A stretch of 64,000 bases of DNA from Absidia repens (taxonomy: Eukaryota > Mucoromycota > Mucoromycetes > Mucorales > Cunninghamellaceae): the NCBI GenBank assembly GCA_002105175.1, contig MCGE01000018.1, positions 186,001 to 250,000 on the forward strand. Reading direction: 5' to 3'. The notes beneath the pieces were generated by a model, which worked only from the letters and a program-made list of their open reading frames with translations, was not told the origin of the DNA and made no database searches. Shown one piece after another: positions 16,164 through 27,774 of this stretch (positions are counted from its first letter, which is position 1; the number at the start of each line of letters is the position of its first letter). The position numbers and the translations under genes were made by a program.

Positions 16164-16375
16164 GTCTTGTGTAATATATTCCGTTTTTACTCCCATCACT
16201 CCGCTTGATTGGTGTTGATTGTTGATGTATTTCAACAAAAAAATACCTATTTAGCCTTTCCTATTTTCTTATACAATACACAATATCAATTTCCAATTTT
16301 ATAACAACCCCTTTAACTTAGTGTTGACCATTCTTCACATCACTGAATAGTCTTCCTCATGCTACCTCCAATACG
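15755..16375 (+). repeat. Dispersed repeat family, copy 2
   Basis: It starts with CAAATCCCGCCCACGTGA (CACGTG at 15774-15779), followed by a pyrimidine tract. The core follows: GTGTCAGGACTAGTTTAGAA, GGGATTACAAGATGCATGG and GGGAAACCCTTTCATCTTGG. The tail has AATAAAATATGTCT, TGCTTCAATGAAAAA and CATGTCTTGTGTAATATAT. At 16112-16160 it contains a CT microsatellite of about 24 units, where other copies have only a few CT units. Confidence 0.85.
16112..16160. repeat. (CT)n microsatellite inside repeat copy 2
   Basis: This is an uninterrupted CT tract of about 49 bases. Its flanks (GTTAGTCTCT on the left and CATGTCTTG on the right) match the family position where copy 5 (56430-56442) has only a short CTCTCTC. 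Confidence 0.9.
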
Positions 16376-17043
16376 ACCACTTTTACTGTAGTGTAATGTA
16401 GTTTTTTTATGTGTTGCTTCCGTGGGTTAGATCTGGGGGAAGGCGAAGAACTTCGTTAGGCGATTTTTATTATTTTTTAACTTTGTTTTTGCCAGCATAT
16501 AGGTCGGTCTTGGGTAAAATGGAAATTACTAATCTATTCTTTTATGAGTTTGGCTATGTATATAGGAATGTGAGTTGCTCAACATGATACTAAAGACGGT
16601 TGTTTTTCTGTATATAAGATATGCTTGTTTTTTCATTATCTTCCATTTTTTTTTTTTAAAAAAAATTCGAGTCGATTGAGTCAGTAATTGGAGTGCAGTG
16701 TTCATTTTTGCCTAGTATCTATCATACCCATCATTTTTTTTCATGCCGTGTGAATCATGCAATCGTGAAGGTGAACAATACCTGGAAATCCTACATTTTA
16801 GCCCAGTATTTAGGTTTAGTGATCATATAATTTATTTTATGCTGACAACATTACAATTGCATTGAATACAATGCAGTTTGACATAGTACTGAAAAAGGAA
16901 AGTGATCGGTGATCCAATTAAGCCAATCATCAACGGAGCATCTCCCTTCGATGATCGCGCAATTGCTAAAGCGAAGTTTTTTTTATCTCTCGTCTCGTTT
17001 TTTTTTAATACTTTATTTATTTTCTTTCTTCTCCACTTTATAT

Positions 17044-17659
17044 ATGAATCCATCTTCAACTACACCCCTCGATGCAACACTGCCAAGTATTCCTCAACCA
17101 CAAGGCGGTGCCTCTTTAATGGTAGCGTTCCAATGTCAATCGAAAAAAATGCTGGTGGTGGGATCCAACCATGTGGCGGCCAGCCAGGTGCTGACTCTTC
17201 TTGAAGCGGATGCTCTTGTGACACTTGTAGGCGACCAAGACACCATGGTTCCTGAACTTACGTACCGGATTCAACAACAACAAGTCCATTACGCTGGGCA
17301 TCATTGGGACGCATCGCTGTTGGCCGCGGAGGACGATGTTCAAATGGTATTTGTCTGTCCATCGTCACTCGACGAAAAAACTACGGTGGATACGATCGTG
17401 CAACAATGTCGACAGCGTCGTGTGCCTGTGAATGTGACGGATCGGAATGACCTCAGTGACTTCTTGATTCCGTCCACTTACCGTGATCAATCTTTGCAAA
17501 TCGCCGTCTCTACCAATGGTCAAGCACCCAAATTGGCGAACCGTATCCGACGACATGTCATCAGTGGCCTTCCTGCAAACCTAGGTCAGGCCGTGCATCG
17601 CGTGGGCACTCTACACAAGCAAATTCAACAACAACAATCTGACGACAACGGCTCTGATA

Positions 17660-17691
<32 letters not shown>

Positions 17692-18866
17692 ACGCGACGC
17701 ATGAACTGGCTGGCCCAAATAAGTGAATACTGGAGCATGGAACGTTTGGCTCAGCTCTCCGATGCGGATATGCACGATCTGTTGGAAACGTATCAAGATG
17801 GAAGCGATCATGGTGGTAACCAATCAAGCGCTTTTCAACTACATTCTGCTGACAGCAATAGCAGCGATGATGCTCAGGATCAAGGTAGCCACAAACGCAA
17901 GAGAATGGCTGGAACGTCGGCGACGGAGGAAGGGACAACTTTGGATTATCCGCATGGGAAAATGGGGACGATAACGTTGGTAGGATCGGGACCTGGTGAT
18001 CCCGAGCTGTTGACACTGGCGGCTCACAGGGCAATCAGGGAAGCGGATTTGGTCCTTTCGGATAAAATTGTGCCTGCTGAAGTGGTGGCAATGGTGGAAT
18101 GTGAACTCAAGATTGCTCGTAAATTCCCTGGGAACGCTGATGCTGCTCAAGATGAATTTAATGCATTGGCTTTGGTTGCTCTACAACAAGGAAAAAAGGT
18201 GGTCAGACTAAAACAAGGAGGTAAAAAGAAAAAAAAATAACCATGGTTGCTGGTTGTGTGGAAGTGGGACTAGGATTCACACTTTTTTTTTTTTTTTTTT
18301 TTGTAGATCCATTCTTGTTTGGACGTGGTGGGGAAGAGGTGATTTTTTTCCGAAAACATGGATACACAACAAAGGTGATCCCAGGTATATCATCAGCAGT
18401 GGCAGGGCCGTTATTAGCTGGAATTCCATTGACACATCGATCAGTGGCATCTCAATTTTTGGTGACAACAGGAACGGGGCGAAAGGGTGAATCTTTAGCA
18501 TTGCCAGTGTATGAACCTTCTCGTACAGATGTATTTCTCATGGCTATTCATCGACTAGACGACTTGGTGGCGGATTTGGTGGGCAAACAAAATTATCCAG
18601 CAGATTTATCCTGTGCGATTGTGGAACGGGCAAGTTGTATTGACCAAAGAACGGTTTATGGCACATTGACAAGCATATCAAAGGTGTTGCAAAGTGTGGG
18701 TGGAAGTCGACCTCCGGGGCTGTTGGTCACTGGGCATGCTATTGATATACTCAAGCAAGATTCTCTGCCAGTCGAAGGTGTTATCAAGGACTTGTTAATG
18801 GATGGGCGCCAACACTCAATACACTCGGAGCGTCTGCAACTACATGATCCTGAAGGTGTTTCCTAA
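17044..18866 (+). CDS. MET1: CysG-like siroheme synthase (Met8-like domain fused to uroporphyrinogen-III methyltransferase)
   Basis: The protein makes siroheme, the cofactor of sulfite and nitrite reductases. Two exons (17044-18220, 18307-18866) encode 578 residues. The intron contains a T21 run. Residues 35-220 resemble the CysG/Met8 dehydrogenase-ferrochelatase domain: a Rossmann start MLVVGSNHVAASQ, the NVTDRND segment holding the expected Asp, and LIPSTYRDQSLQIAVST. A low-complexity linker follows, with Gln and Ala repeats from a CAG/GCA tract at about 17660-17690 and a KRKR patch. The C-terminal 240 residues are a SAM-dependent methyltransferase: VGSGPGDPELLT, VVRLKQGDPFLFGRGGEE (spanning the splice) and VIPGISSAVAGPLLAGIPLT. 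I chose the start at MNPSSTT because the upstream in-frame stretch is T-rich leader. Whether the first domain is active is not shown by sequence. Confidence 0.92.
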
Positions 18867-20289
18867 GTTATGTGGTGATCTGATTCAAATTTGGCATTAT
18901 CCCCTAGCATTAGTTTTGAAACTTCCCCTTTCCCTATTTCGATTAGGCTTTTTTTTTTTGTAATATTTTATATGTCCCATTCATATTTACATAGTTTATC
19001 ATACTTTTTCGTTTTACCTTTTAGACCTTAGTTATTTTTATCAATGACATTCTGTATATACATTGAAAAGCAAATCCATTATGATATAATAAAAAACTTT
19101 TTTGAAACAAGCAAAACTAACGATGATGAAAACAATATTACACCTTCGTTTTATAGTGCGTGTCTCATATGTTGATCACTATTTTTACGTTTACTTTTTT
19201 TTCTTTTTCTCTCTGTCATGATTTGAATGTTTATCGATTTTAATGTACCCCGTTGACTATTACTATTCAGGAATCCCGAGCTTATTTACTTACTCAGTGT
19301 CCGTTTTAAACCACACCACCCCCTTTTTTTTCTATACAAACTCGTTTAACAAATCACTGTTCAGTCATTTGATGCCTGTCCCTGTCCCTGACTCAAAAAC
19401 GTGATTCCACTTCCCGACCAAAGGCAGCTCTCGATGAAGAATCCGTAAGAGTTTCTTTTGTTATAGGTTTACAATGCATAATTATGCTAAAAGAAAGGGG
19501 ACGGTGATGTGTCTTGTGAAAAATGCAAGGATAAATGCGGAGCTCATGTCAAAACTGATAAATGACAATTAAACCTTCAAGTATCATAATAAATCACAAG
19601 AGCATGAAGATATAGAATATATGTGTCTTTTGCCAGGTATAGTTTAAAATCAATAAAATTATACGAACATCATCGCTTTTATGTATATTCTATGATTGAC
19701 TCTTTTTATTACTATATTAACTCTATTCAACTTTTTTTTTCTTTTTCTTTTTTTTGGGTGCCAGGCGTTTTGTTGCCACGTTCCCAAGCAAGCGGTCAAT
19801 AGCTGCCTTCCTTAATTTACTCCACATGCACGTCCGATGTTTCTTTTTTCCATATATATATATTTATACAGTCCATTATTTCGCTCAACCTTCACATGCA
19901 AAACGTAAGAACCCTACGTTTTAATTATGTAAGTGGGTGAAAAGTTTAATGAATCTGCGGACATTCAAAGGTATGCGCCATTCTTGCAGATAGGTCAAAT
20001 CAAGGAAGAATAAGCATGCGACTGGATTTACCTGGTACAAGTATAGTATATTATATTTATATATTTATATACTTGGGAGAGTTACTATTTTTGTGTTTAT
20101 TGTTTGCAGAATACAGCAGCATTAACGCGCTGTTATTCGAAATCACAAAATAAAGCAAACGGTGATTTTCCCACCCTCAAAGGAACAATGTTTAAGCGCC
20201 GACTTTTAATATTTTTAGTGGCATACCTTTTTTTTTTTTTTCCCTCAATTTTTCTTCCTTTACTGTCATCTCAACAATAGACTCGAATC
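18867..20289. other. Intergenic region between siroheme synthase and arrestin-like gene
   Basis: This is 1.4 kb of AT-rich flanking sequence with T-rich tracts near 19730-19755 and 20229-20241 and short TA runs near 19853-19868. I found no open frame with recognisable domains and no copy of the dispersed repeat. The 3' half is presumably the promoter of the arrestin-like gene. Confidence 0.55.
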
Positions 20290-21334
20290 ATGGTACATCC
20301 AATTCAGCTTGTCCAAGGTGCCGAGTTTAAAATCAATTTGGAATCAAGTCATATCATATTACACGGATCGGTGGAAGAATCGAGCGGTGTCATGTTACGA
20401 GGGTCTGTGGTGCTGGAATGTCATGAAACTACAAAGATACGATCCATTACTTTAAAGCTCATCGGCAAGGTTAAAGTGAACTGGATGGAAGGTAATAAAG
20501 TAGGATGTTCTTTGAGTGACGAATGCGTAGAAACTCAATTTTATTACTTGGTGCTATTTAGGAACTGGGTCTCATCAACGGCTTTACAAGGAAGAACAGA
20601 CTATTGTTGAACATGAATGGAGCTTTATGCCTCAAGGCCGCAAAACATATCACTTGTCCGAGCGCCATTATCAATGGTATGACAAAGAATAGATAGGATT
20701 TTTATTTTTGTTTTGAATAGTATGCTAACACATTTTAAATATTATGCAGGGATTTCGAGCTACCACTTCCAGGCGATTTACCAGAAACAATGCATCATGA
20801 TTTGGGTGAAGTGTATTATCGACTCAAGGCGGTGGCAGAACGACCTACCTTCTCCCTCAACTACTCTGACAAACGTTCGCTCAAGGTATCGCGGCTCATG
20901 CTACCCACTTCCATGGAATTATTACAATCGGTTTTGATATCCAACGTGTGGGCTGACAAACTCAGTTATGAAATCAGTGTGCCAAGCAAATGCTATACGA
21001 TGGGGTCCTTATTGCCGGTGACCTTCGACTTTATGCCGATTGCCCCTGATCTCAAGATTAAATCTATCGCCTGTGCACTCAAAGAATATCTGACTCTATC
21101 AACTCCTGAACATAGCAAAACTGAAAGTCGTGTGGTCAAGGTCCACCGGGATAACACTTATCAAGAAACTGCCCAACACATTGGCGACTCATATCACAAG
21201 ACTGAACTTATTTCCATTCCTGACGAAGCATCACAATCACTGATGATGGATACTGCCAATGATCTTATCAAGGTGAGACACAAACTCAAGTTTACCGTGA
21301 CTTTGATAAATGCTGATGGCCATATATCAGGTAA

Positions 21335-21384
<50 letters not shown>

Positions 21385-21886
21385 AATCATCTTGAAGCTA
21401 ACTCTTATATGTATATATTCAGAATTGAGGGCAGCGATTCCCATTATTATTGCGGCTATATCAGTGGAAGATGATGCCAATGCTCTACCGGCGTATGAAG
21501 ATGCATGGCGAAGCATGCCGTATGACCCTGCGACAATATCCCAATTGATAGCCTCGGGCGCACTGCCTCCTTCTCTTGGCGTCAGCATTCCAAACGCGGC
21601 TGCCAGTATGGCCCATACATCCTTCTCAAGTGACGATGGTGACCGTGTAGAAAATGATAATGGTAGCACCAATAGTGAAAACAACAACACTAGCACCGCA
21701 TCATCGACAACAGCATTGAATATTGAGCAAGCCAGTGATTGTGACTCTCCTTTACCATGGCAAGGTATTGATTTGTCACGGGTACCGTCTTATACAACAG
21801 CAGTCAGATCAAATCGACTTTACAGCTTCTCTGGATCATTACCAACTTACGAATCCGTGTCCATCCCTGGTAGAACAACTAGATAG
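20290..21886 (+). CDS. Arrestin-related trafficking adaptor-like protein
   Basis: The predicted role is a cytosolic adaptor linking membrane transporters or receptors to a Rsp5/Nedd4-type ubiquitin ligase for endocytosis. Four exons are joined: 20290 to about 20491, about 20562-20674, about 20750-21330, and 21421-21886. The first 120 residues form an arrestin-N beta fold (IILHGSVEESSGVMLRGSVVLEC, shown here in part: GVMLRGSVVLEC, then IRSITLKLIGK). The middle exon gives an arrestin-C domain (LPTSMELLQSVL, YEISVPSKCYTMGSLLPVTF). The C-terminal tail is disordered, Ser/Thr/Asn-rich, and carries LPAYEDAW, VPSYTTAV and LPTYESV, which resemble degenerate PY motifs. No strict PPxY is seen in it. Intron 3 contains A47 at 21336-21382. 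The closest functional label is ART/ALY or Rod1-like. The exact orthologue is not assigned. Confidence 0.82.
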
Positions 21887-22391
21887 CTTGTACTTCCCCA
21901 TCCCCAATCCACTCTTATATATTATTGTACATATTGTTTTTTCTCTTTCTCTCGCGCTTTCTCAATATTATTCCTATCAATAGATTTCCCTTTCCCTCTC
22001 ATGTACTAGTATATTGCACACACACACACAAATTGCTTTTAGGATATTCTATTTTTAATCAATGCCATTCCCGCCCTGTAGACTAGTCATCCACACAATA
22101 AAAAAAATCTTTACTATACAATATTATCATTTGTCTTAATTGTCTTCATTCAGCTAGTAGTAACCATTTCCTCTCATCCTCATAGTATTACGCATAGAGA
22201 TACATGCATACCATATTGACCCCTCAGCTTTCACTTACACACATGCACACACATTAAAAACGCTTTCCGTCTTGATTTTTGTTTTTATTTTTATTTTTAT
22301 TCAAAGAGAAGTAATAATAATAAAATTAAACTATCACTACAAAATCTACATATAGAAATGATGGTATCACTAGCAAAAGGTCGAATATTGA
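21887..22391. other. Convergent 3' flanks of arrestin-like and zinc transporter genes
   Basis: This is about 500 bases with a CA run at about 22017-22030, several AATAAA-like signals on both strands, and no gene that I can support. Confidence 0.6.
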
Positions 22392-23073
22392 TTAATGGCT
22401 TGGGGATTCATGTGCTGGCAGTCGGATATATGAAGATGAGCAACATGCTTGTTCGTAGCAGGATTCAGCATCAATACAATGTAGTAGACAAGGGGAAGAA
22501 TCAGTATCGACGCCCTAAATATAGAAAAAAAAAAAAAAGAGATTAAGTTAAAGCGCTCCTAATTCATACCTCTCCCCGCCTTTTTTTTTTTGCATACCTG
22601 ATACTCCACCATAATATCTGATGATGCTTGAATTGTAGTACTGTCCTTTGTGCTGACGGAGAGAGTGGAAGCCGAAGTCAATTTTTTGTCGGTAATATTT
22701 TCAAAGAATTCAGGTTGGATGGTGACGGAATGGACACCAAATTCATGCAAAATTTGGCGCATCTGAATTGATAGTTGCATGTAATTTGGTTCGGATAATA
22801 ATACATGAAAGGAAGCAACATTCTTGGTGTCGGATAATTGCCAAATGTGAAGTTCATGAATTGAATAAACACCAGGGACCTAGCACATATGAATTTATAT
22901 ATATATATATATATATATATATGAGTGACTGAAAAAGGGATATCATATATCGTGGCATACCTGTAGTAAGCAATCCCGAACTTTATCCAAATCTATGTTT
23001 TGAGGGACACCTTGTAATAATATAAATGATGTTGCTTTGACTATAAATAAAATAAAATAAAATAAAATAAAAT

Positions 23074-23104
<31 letters not shown>

Positions 23105-24215
23105 CTTTAAAGAAGTTAATATAAGGTTTCTTACCGAGTGGAATGGCCGAGGCAAAAATGATAACGGCAATCACCAAACTATTCCCCAGAGCAAAATTTG
23201 CATATATGATACATAAATAATTCAGTCAATGATCGTTTCAATGGGTTAAATTCATTGCTGATAATTAAAAAAACTTTTACCTGATTGCCGGATCCATATA
23301 AAATCTCCAAGAATATGGAGTTAGCCAAATAAATAAAGCTGCAGCCATCACCCCAATATTTCCAAGAGCGTCTCCTAAGACATGAAGGAAGATCTAAATA
23401 AAAAACGAAGTTAGTAATGTGTGTGTGACTATTATTGTTGTTCACTGTTTTTTACCCCTTTCATATTCAAGTGGCCTCCGTCAATGTGATGATGAGTATT
23501 GTGTGTTTCTATATCTGAATGATCATCGCGCTGTTGCTGTTGTTCATAACCGTTTTCGTGACTATGACCATGACTATGACCATGACCATGGCCATGTTCT
23601 ACATAACAATAAATCATATCAATTGCGAATACATAAAAGATGAAGGAATGATATTCATTTTTACCATGAAATAAAAATAGACCAAGAATATTTGCTAATA
23701 GACCAGCTCCACCAGTAATCAAGACAAGCTCAGGGTTTGACATGGGCTCCATATGTATAAATCGTTGTATTGCTTCCATCAAGATAGTAAAGCATAACGC
23801 CAGTAAAAACACGCCTAGAATGACGATTTTATTAAAACGAGTCTGTACTGCCATGCCTTCACCTTGAAAATTTCCCTCCCCCTCCCCCTTACCATTTAAT
23901 AAAGCCCCAAGTATTTCCGCTCTTTGCCAACCATAAGAGTATTTCGACGTATTTTGGTGAGGTTGACCCGATCGCCGAATAGCCCATAAAGCTACCAACA
24001 AACTAAGAACATCATTCAACATGTGAAACGAATCTGCAATCTATATGGGAGGAAGAGATGAGATATGTAACTAGACAAGCATATTTAATCGTTTAGATCT
24101 AAGGATCCCTTACAAGAGCCAAGGAGCTAACGTAGTAGCCAATAACGATTTCAATGACGAAGAAGCCACCATTGAGAACCATCATGATGTAGATTCGATT
24201 GGTTCTATTGAGCAT
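22392..24215 (-). CDS. ZRC1: ZRC1/COT1-like cation diffusion facilitator (zinc transporter)
   Basis: This is a CDF/SLC30 zinc-proton antiporter that moves Zn2+ (and perhaps Co2+) out of the cytosol, usually into the vacuole. It has eight or nine exons, starting at ATG 24215 (MLNRTNRIYIMM) and ending at TAA 22392-22394. Transmembrane helix 2 and the metal site read LIADSFHMLNDVLSLLVALWA, split by an intron; the matching HxxxD site in helix 5 is HVLGDALGNIGVM. The conserved YGWQRAEILGALLNGVFLLAL is also present (shown in part: YGWQRAEILGALLNG). The cytosolic loop is His-rich (EHGHGHGHSHGHSHENG, then THHHIDGGH). The C-terminal domain has VPGVYSIHELHIWQL. The last exon adds a Cys-rich tail with CLLHCIDAESC and ACC. 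An intron near 23041-23100 contains an AAAAT pentanucleotide repeat. Confidence 0.92.
23041..23100. repeat. (AAAAT)n-type pentanucleotide repeat in zinc transporter intron
   Basis: About nine AAAAT/AATAA units are followed by AAAT units, all inside an intron between the helix-6 exon and the C-terminal domain exon. Confidence 0.85.
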
Positions 24216-25432
24216 AATTTACATGTACGTCTACAATGGAAAGGTGAAAAGTGCAAAAGGGAAAAAGAGGACAAAGAAAAAAAAAAAGAATGAAATGCCG
24301 CAAAAAATATTGTGCAGAAGAAAGGGGGTAAAAAAAGGGGGGGGAGAAGAGTTGAACGCGGCATAAACACACCCTGACAAAAAAAGTAGAAAATAAGATA
24401 AATAAATAGGGAAATGCATACAATGAGAAATTTCACCTAGATGAGCAAGCCAGTGTGAGTTGTCAGAAAGAAATCATGTGTAGCGGTAAGCGACGTATAT
24501 AGCAATGATCAATTGAATTGCATTTTTGGAAAGGAGTGCAAGTTCGGCATAAATATCAACTAGCGTCCAAAAAAAAAAAAAAAAGTCGAGGTATTGCCTA
24601 AAAATAGATGGCGATTGAAATGTCTATATCGTGCCTTTTCAGTTTCACTTTAGTGGAAGAGTTTATTTTTTGACACGTCGGCGATTGAATTACCCGACTC
24701 ATTTTTTTTTCTTCTGGAAGGGAGTTGAGGCAACACCAATGAATTGGATTCACCCTCAAATTACAGTCTCCCTTGCTGACATTTCCCTAGGGCTGATTTC
24801 ACTACATCAACCACCCTCTCTCCAGTTCTGGGATTTGCCTTCTTTAATAGAAGTAAAAGAATGGCGTTCGTTCTTATCATTGAACATTATCAACATTCTC
24901 ATCGTTATCTTATTCATGATCCGACATCACAGCATGATTATTAACGTGTGGAGTGTTCATTTTTTTCATGGTGTGGGAAACAGAAAAAAGGAATTTCTTT
25001 TTGCTCTGTTATGAAAAATATTGAGCCTGAAGACGGTGCCGGCGGAAAGGCGGACTTTATGCAAAAAACACATAAAGTTACACAAAGAAGATGATGGTTA
25101 CCTGAACATAACAATGGAGCCCATTCGAATCATTAATATTGCTACGATTATATAATCTCAGTTCAGCTATATATTACAACATATCTGTCTCTTCTCTTTT
25201 TTTTTTTTAAAAAAAAAAAATAGTGATGACACTGAGAGAAAGTGAACAGAATATCCAAAAAACCCAGTTTTCTCATTTTGGGGAATTCCACTAGTGTTCC
25301 AAGGAATCTATCTGATTGGTAGATTCCAATGTTTGAGAAAAAAAAAAAATCAAAACGTTATTTAAACAGGCGCATCTCCTCACTTTTCACATCTTTTTTT
25401 CTCACTTTTCCTAAATATCTTATTCACCAACG
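24216..25432. other. Divergent intergenic region, zinc transporter / secreted Kre9-like gene
   Basis: This is 1.2 kb. A 127-codon open frame at 24631-25014 has no recognisable domain, starts in AT-rich sequence and was not called. There is a T12/A12 junction at 25197-25220. The region should hold promoters for both flanking genes, and the last 50 bases form a C/T-rich leader. Confidence 0.5.
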
Positions 25433-26098
25433 ATGAACTTCAAGTCTATTATTTTTACTGTATTTACTATTATCACCTTGACTCTAGCACTTGTTTTGAA
25501 CCCGAAAATGTAATATATTCCTTGAGAGTTCAAAGCAGCAGTTAAACTATTGTACTGACTTCCCGCTTTTTTTTTTTTAATAGCACAAGTCCTACTGCCG
25601 ATACAAAATGGCGTGCTGGTGATAAGCGTACTATTACATGGTAAGATATAAAAACTTGTGATGATTATCTTGTATTCAAGAAATTAAAAACCTAATCATT
25701 TCAACAGGGATACTGAACATGTTGTAGGCGGGCCTATTCCTGCAAGCTACAAGTAAGTATACTTTTTTTTTTTTTTTTTTGGCGCATACTCATGATTTTA
25801 TGTATTATAGAGGCACTTTAAAACTTGGTTATCTTGATCCCAAAGACTCACCCAATGAACATCTTAGTAAGTATTCATAAAAAAGAATGGAAAAGAGTAT
25901 ATCATAGTTATTGATTTGATACTATGTATTTTCTTATTTTTTATAGAATGGGATCTTGCTTCTGGATTTCCTTTAAATAAGGGCTCTCAGGTGGTGACTT
26001 TACCCGCTGATTTGGAAACCAAGCGAACGTATATCATCGTCTTGATGGGCAACTCCGGAAATGCGTCTCCTCAATTTACTATCACAGCGGCCCGATAA
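25433..26098 (+). CDS. Small secreted protein with Kre9/Knh1-like N-terminal domain
   Basis: Five exons (25433-25509, 25584-25640, 25708-25752, 25811-25866, 25947-26098) join in phase to 128 residues. The first 25 residues are a hydrophobic signal peptide (IIFTVFTIITLTLALVL). The mature part matches the Ig-like Kre9/Knh1 and Ser/Thr-rich GPI family domain. The hallmarks are WRAGDKRTITWD near its start, LKLGYLDP, and the closing pattern TYIIVLMGNSGNASPQFTI. No C-terminal GPI signal and no Ser/Thr-rich stalk are present, so it is probably soluble or cell-wall associated. One N-glycosylation sequon (NAS) is visible. Related small proteins are common in Mucoromycota cell-surface gene sets. The molecular role is unknown, and cell-wall glucan assembly is only suggested by the domain name. 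Confidence 0.82.
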
Positions 26099-26589
26099 AT
26101 ATGGAATGACTATTTCCCCATCCCCGCCCCTCTTCGTATCCTATTTGCCCTCTTTAGTATTATTACCATCTCCCCTGCCATATTCCTTTTATTTTGTGTA
26201 TCTTGACCTAATTTCCTCTTTATTTGTAGTATAGTACGTATTTTACATACAACTAATCCCATTCATTTGATAATAGCCTTCCTTTCCTTTGTACAATTTT
26301 TTTCCCTTTCAATTTTATATATACTGATTGATTCACTTTCTGTATATATATATATATTTCATCTTTTGTATACACATCCTTTAATAAAAAACCGATCTTT
26401 TCTTCACCTATTATATCACCATCATCTACCGTCTTCTACTTAAATACATCCAAATGGTCAATGATCATCAAATAAAATAAACTACAATTTTTATTCAAAA
26501 TAAAACAAAACATTCAATTATCCAAAACTAATATTAATAAAAAGGTGATATCACTAAAGGCAAAGGGGCAAGGGGGGGGAATAACTAAA
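26099..26589. other. Convergent 3' flanks, Kre9-like and DUF2470 genes
   Basis: This is 490 bases with TA repeats near 26342-26357 and polyadenylation-like AATAAA motifs on both strands. No gene is supported. Confidence 0.55.
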
Positions 26590-27079
26590 CTAATCCATCT
26601 TTTCTACTTGTTTTCCATGTTTCAACAATTCCTTCATGGAGGCGAATCCAAAGAGCAAGGTACTGATTGTCCATCGCGCCGTGTTCCCAGCACTGTACCA
26701 ACCACGATTCAGGCAAATCCCACATGCAATAAACGCTTCACCAATATGTAAACCTAATGAAATTCTCCAAACCCATTGAATAACACCAAGACCAATTGTT
26801 TGTTGAAGTTGTGCTGCCCACCAAGGACCGGTTTCCACTCTGGATCGGGCTGCCAAGTAACCCACATTCCACATACCAAGAATTATAGGCACCTGCCAGA
26901 AGACGCTGGCGTGGTAAAACTTATCTTTTGCTTCCTGCCGCTCCAATTCCTTTTGTCGTCGAGCTTGTGCTTCTTCTTCCATGGCTTGGACTTTCATCAT
27001 GGCCTGAATGGGTGGCGGGCCCTGTAATGAGCTAGGCTAAGGGAGTGGGCGTTTGTATGTCGTTCATAGCGAGTCAAAA

Positions 27080-27125
<46 letters not shown>

Positions 27126-27566
27126 TATATATATGTATATATGTATAAAGTAAATACCAGTGTGATAATGAAGGAGAAAGGTTCATGATTGACTTACCAT
27201 TCCCAAAGCTTCTTCAGCTTCCTTGGCCATTTCTTCCAATATGGGACGTACTTGTTCTCGTTTGGTCAAAGGAGGAGACGCCGTTGCTGGCCAAGGTATC
27301 ACCGTTTCCAAATCCTTTTCTTGTGCAGTATCATACTGAATCGTGAATCCATCAGCATTTAATGATTTGAAGGTAGCCCTTACAGCATCTGATTTCTTTC
27401 CAAAGTGTCGTACATAGGCAAGATTCGCCCCTAAAAAACGTGGTAGAAAATAAAGTGGTCAGATTCATATAAATAATACTTCTATTTTTCTTTCTGTTTT
27501 ACCTTCATGTCCGCTCATATAAGCAGATATGGAAATAGAGTGTTCGACAATCGGATCAGATGGCAT
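26590..27566 (-). CDS. DUF2470 domain protein with C-terminal membrane domain
   Basis: Three exons run from ATG 27566 to TAG 26590-26592 and give about 230 residues. Residues 8-90 resemble DUF2470, the small alpha/beta domain found with haem-utilisation and FMN split-barrel proteins (SAYMSGHEGANLAYVRHFG, then DGFTIQYDTA). A charged helix follows (EEEAQARRQKELERQEAKD), likely a coiled coil. The last 110 residues have about four hydrophobic segments (FWQVPIILGMWNVGYLAA, IGLGVIQWVWRISLGLHIG, FIACGICLNRG, WTISTLLFGFASM) and resemble the TMEM254/DUF4499 type. It is a predicted integral membrane protein of unknown function. It shares a 208-base promoter with the divergent ASDURF-like gene. An ATA/TAA microsatellite (about 27070-27123) sits in intron 2. 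Confidence 0.75.
27070..27134. repeat. (AAT)n microsatellite followed by (TA)n
   Basis: About 18 AAT units at 27070-27123 run into a short TA tract, inside intron 2 of the DUF2470 gene. Confidence 0.9.
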
Positions 27567-27774
27567 GATGAATATATAAAACAAGTAAAGAGAAGGAAAA
27601 AAAAAAAAGAGGTTTGATGTATTTTTACGGAAAAGGTGGCCCGACGGATAAATTAAAACACCGAATTATTTTTTTGTGTGTGTGCAGACGGAAGGTCTGC
27701 CAGTGTCCCCAAACCCAATACTTTTTTTTTTTTTTTTTTTTTTTCTGCTTGATCTTGTTCACAAACCACAAACC

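Larger units (their letters stand above)
15438..17043. other. Intergenic region between MCM6 and siroheme synthase
   Basis: This is 1.6 kb without a supportable gene. Bases 15470-15650 contain a diverged direct duplication (CCCATGTATATACTC... and CCCATGCATATATTC..., each followed by a TACCAATAAAAAA-like block) about 105 bases apart, in the MCM6 3' flank. The dispersed repeat copy 2 follows, then a T12/A8 junction at 16646-16665. The last 200 bases are the leader of the downstream gene. Confidence 0.6.

Noticed and set aside
16909..17043. Longer N terminus for siroheme synthase
   Set aside because: The in-frame extension is hydrophobic sequence from a T-rich leader. The next Met gives a start close to the conserved domain.
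24631..25014. 127-codon open frame between the zinc transporter and the Kre9-like gene
   Set aside because: No domain, AT-biased composition and no convincing start context. It may be chance.
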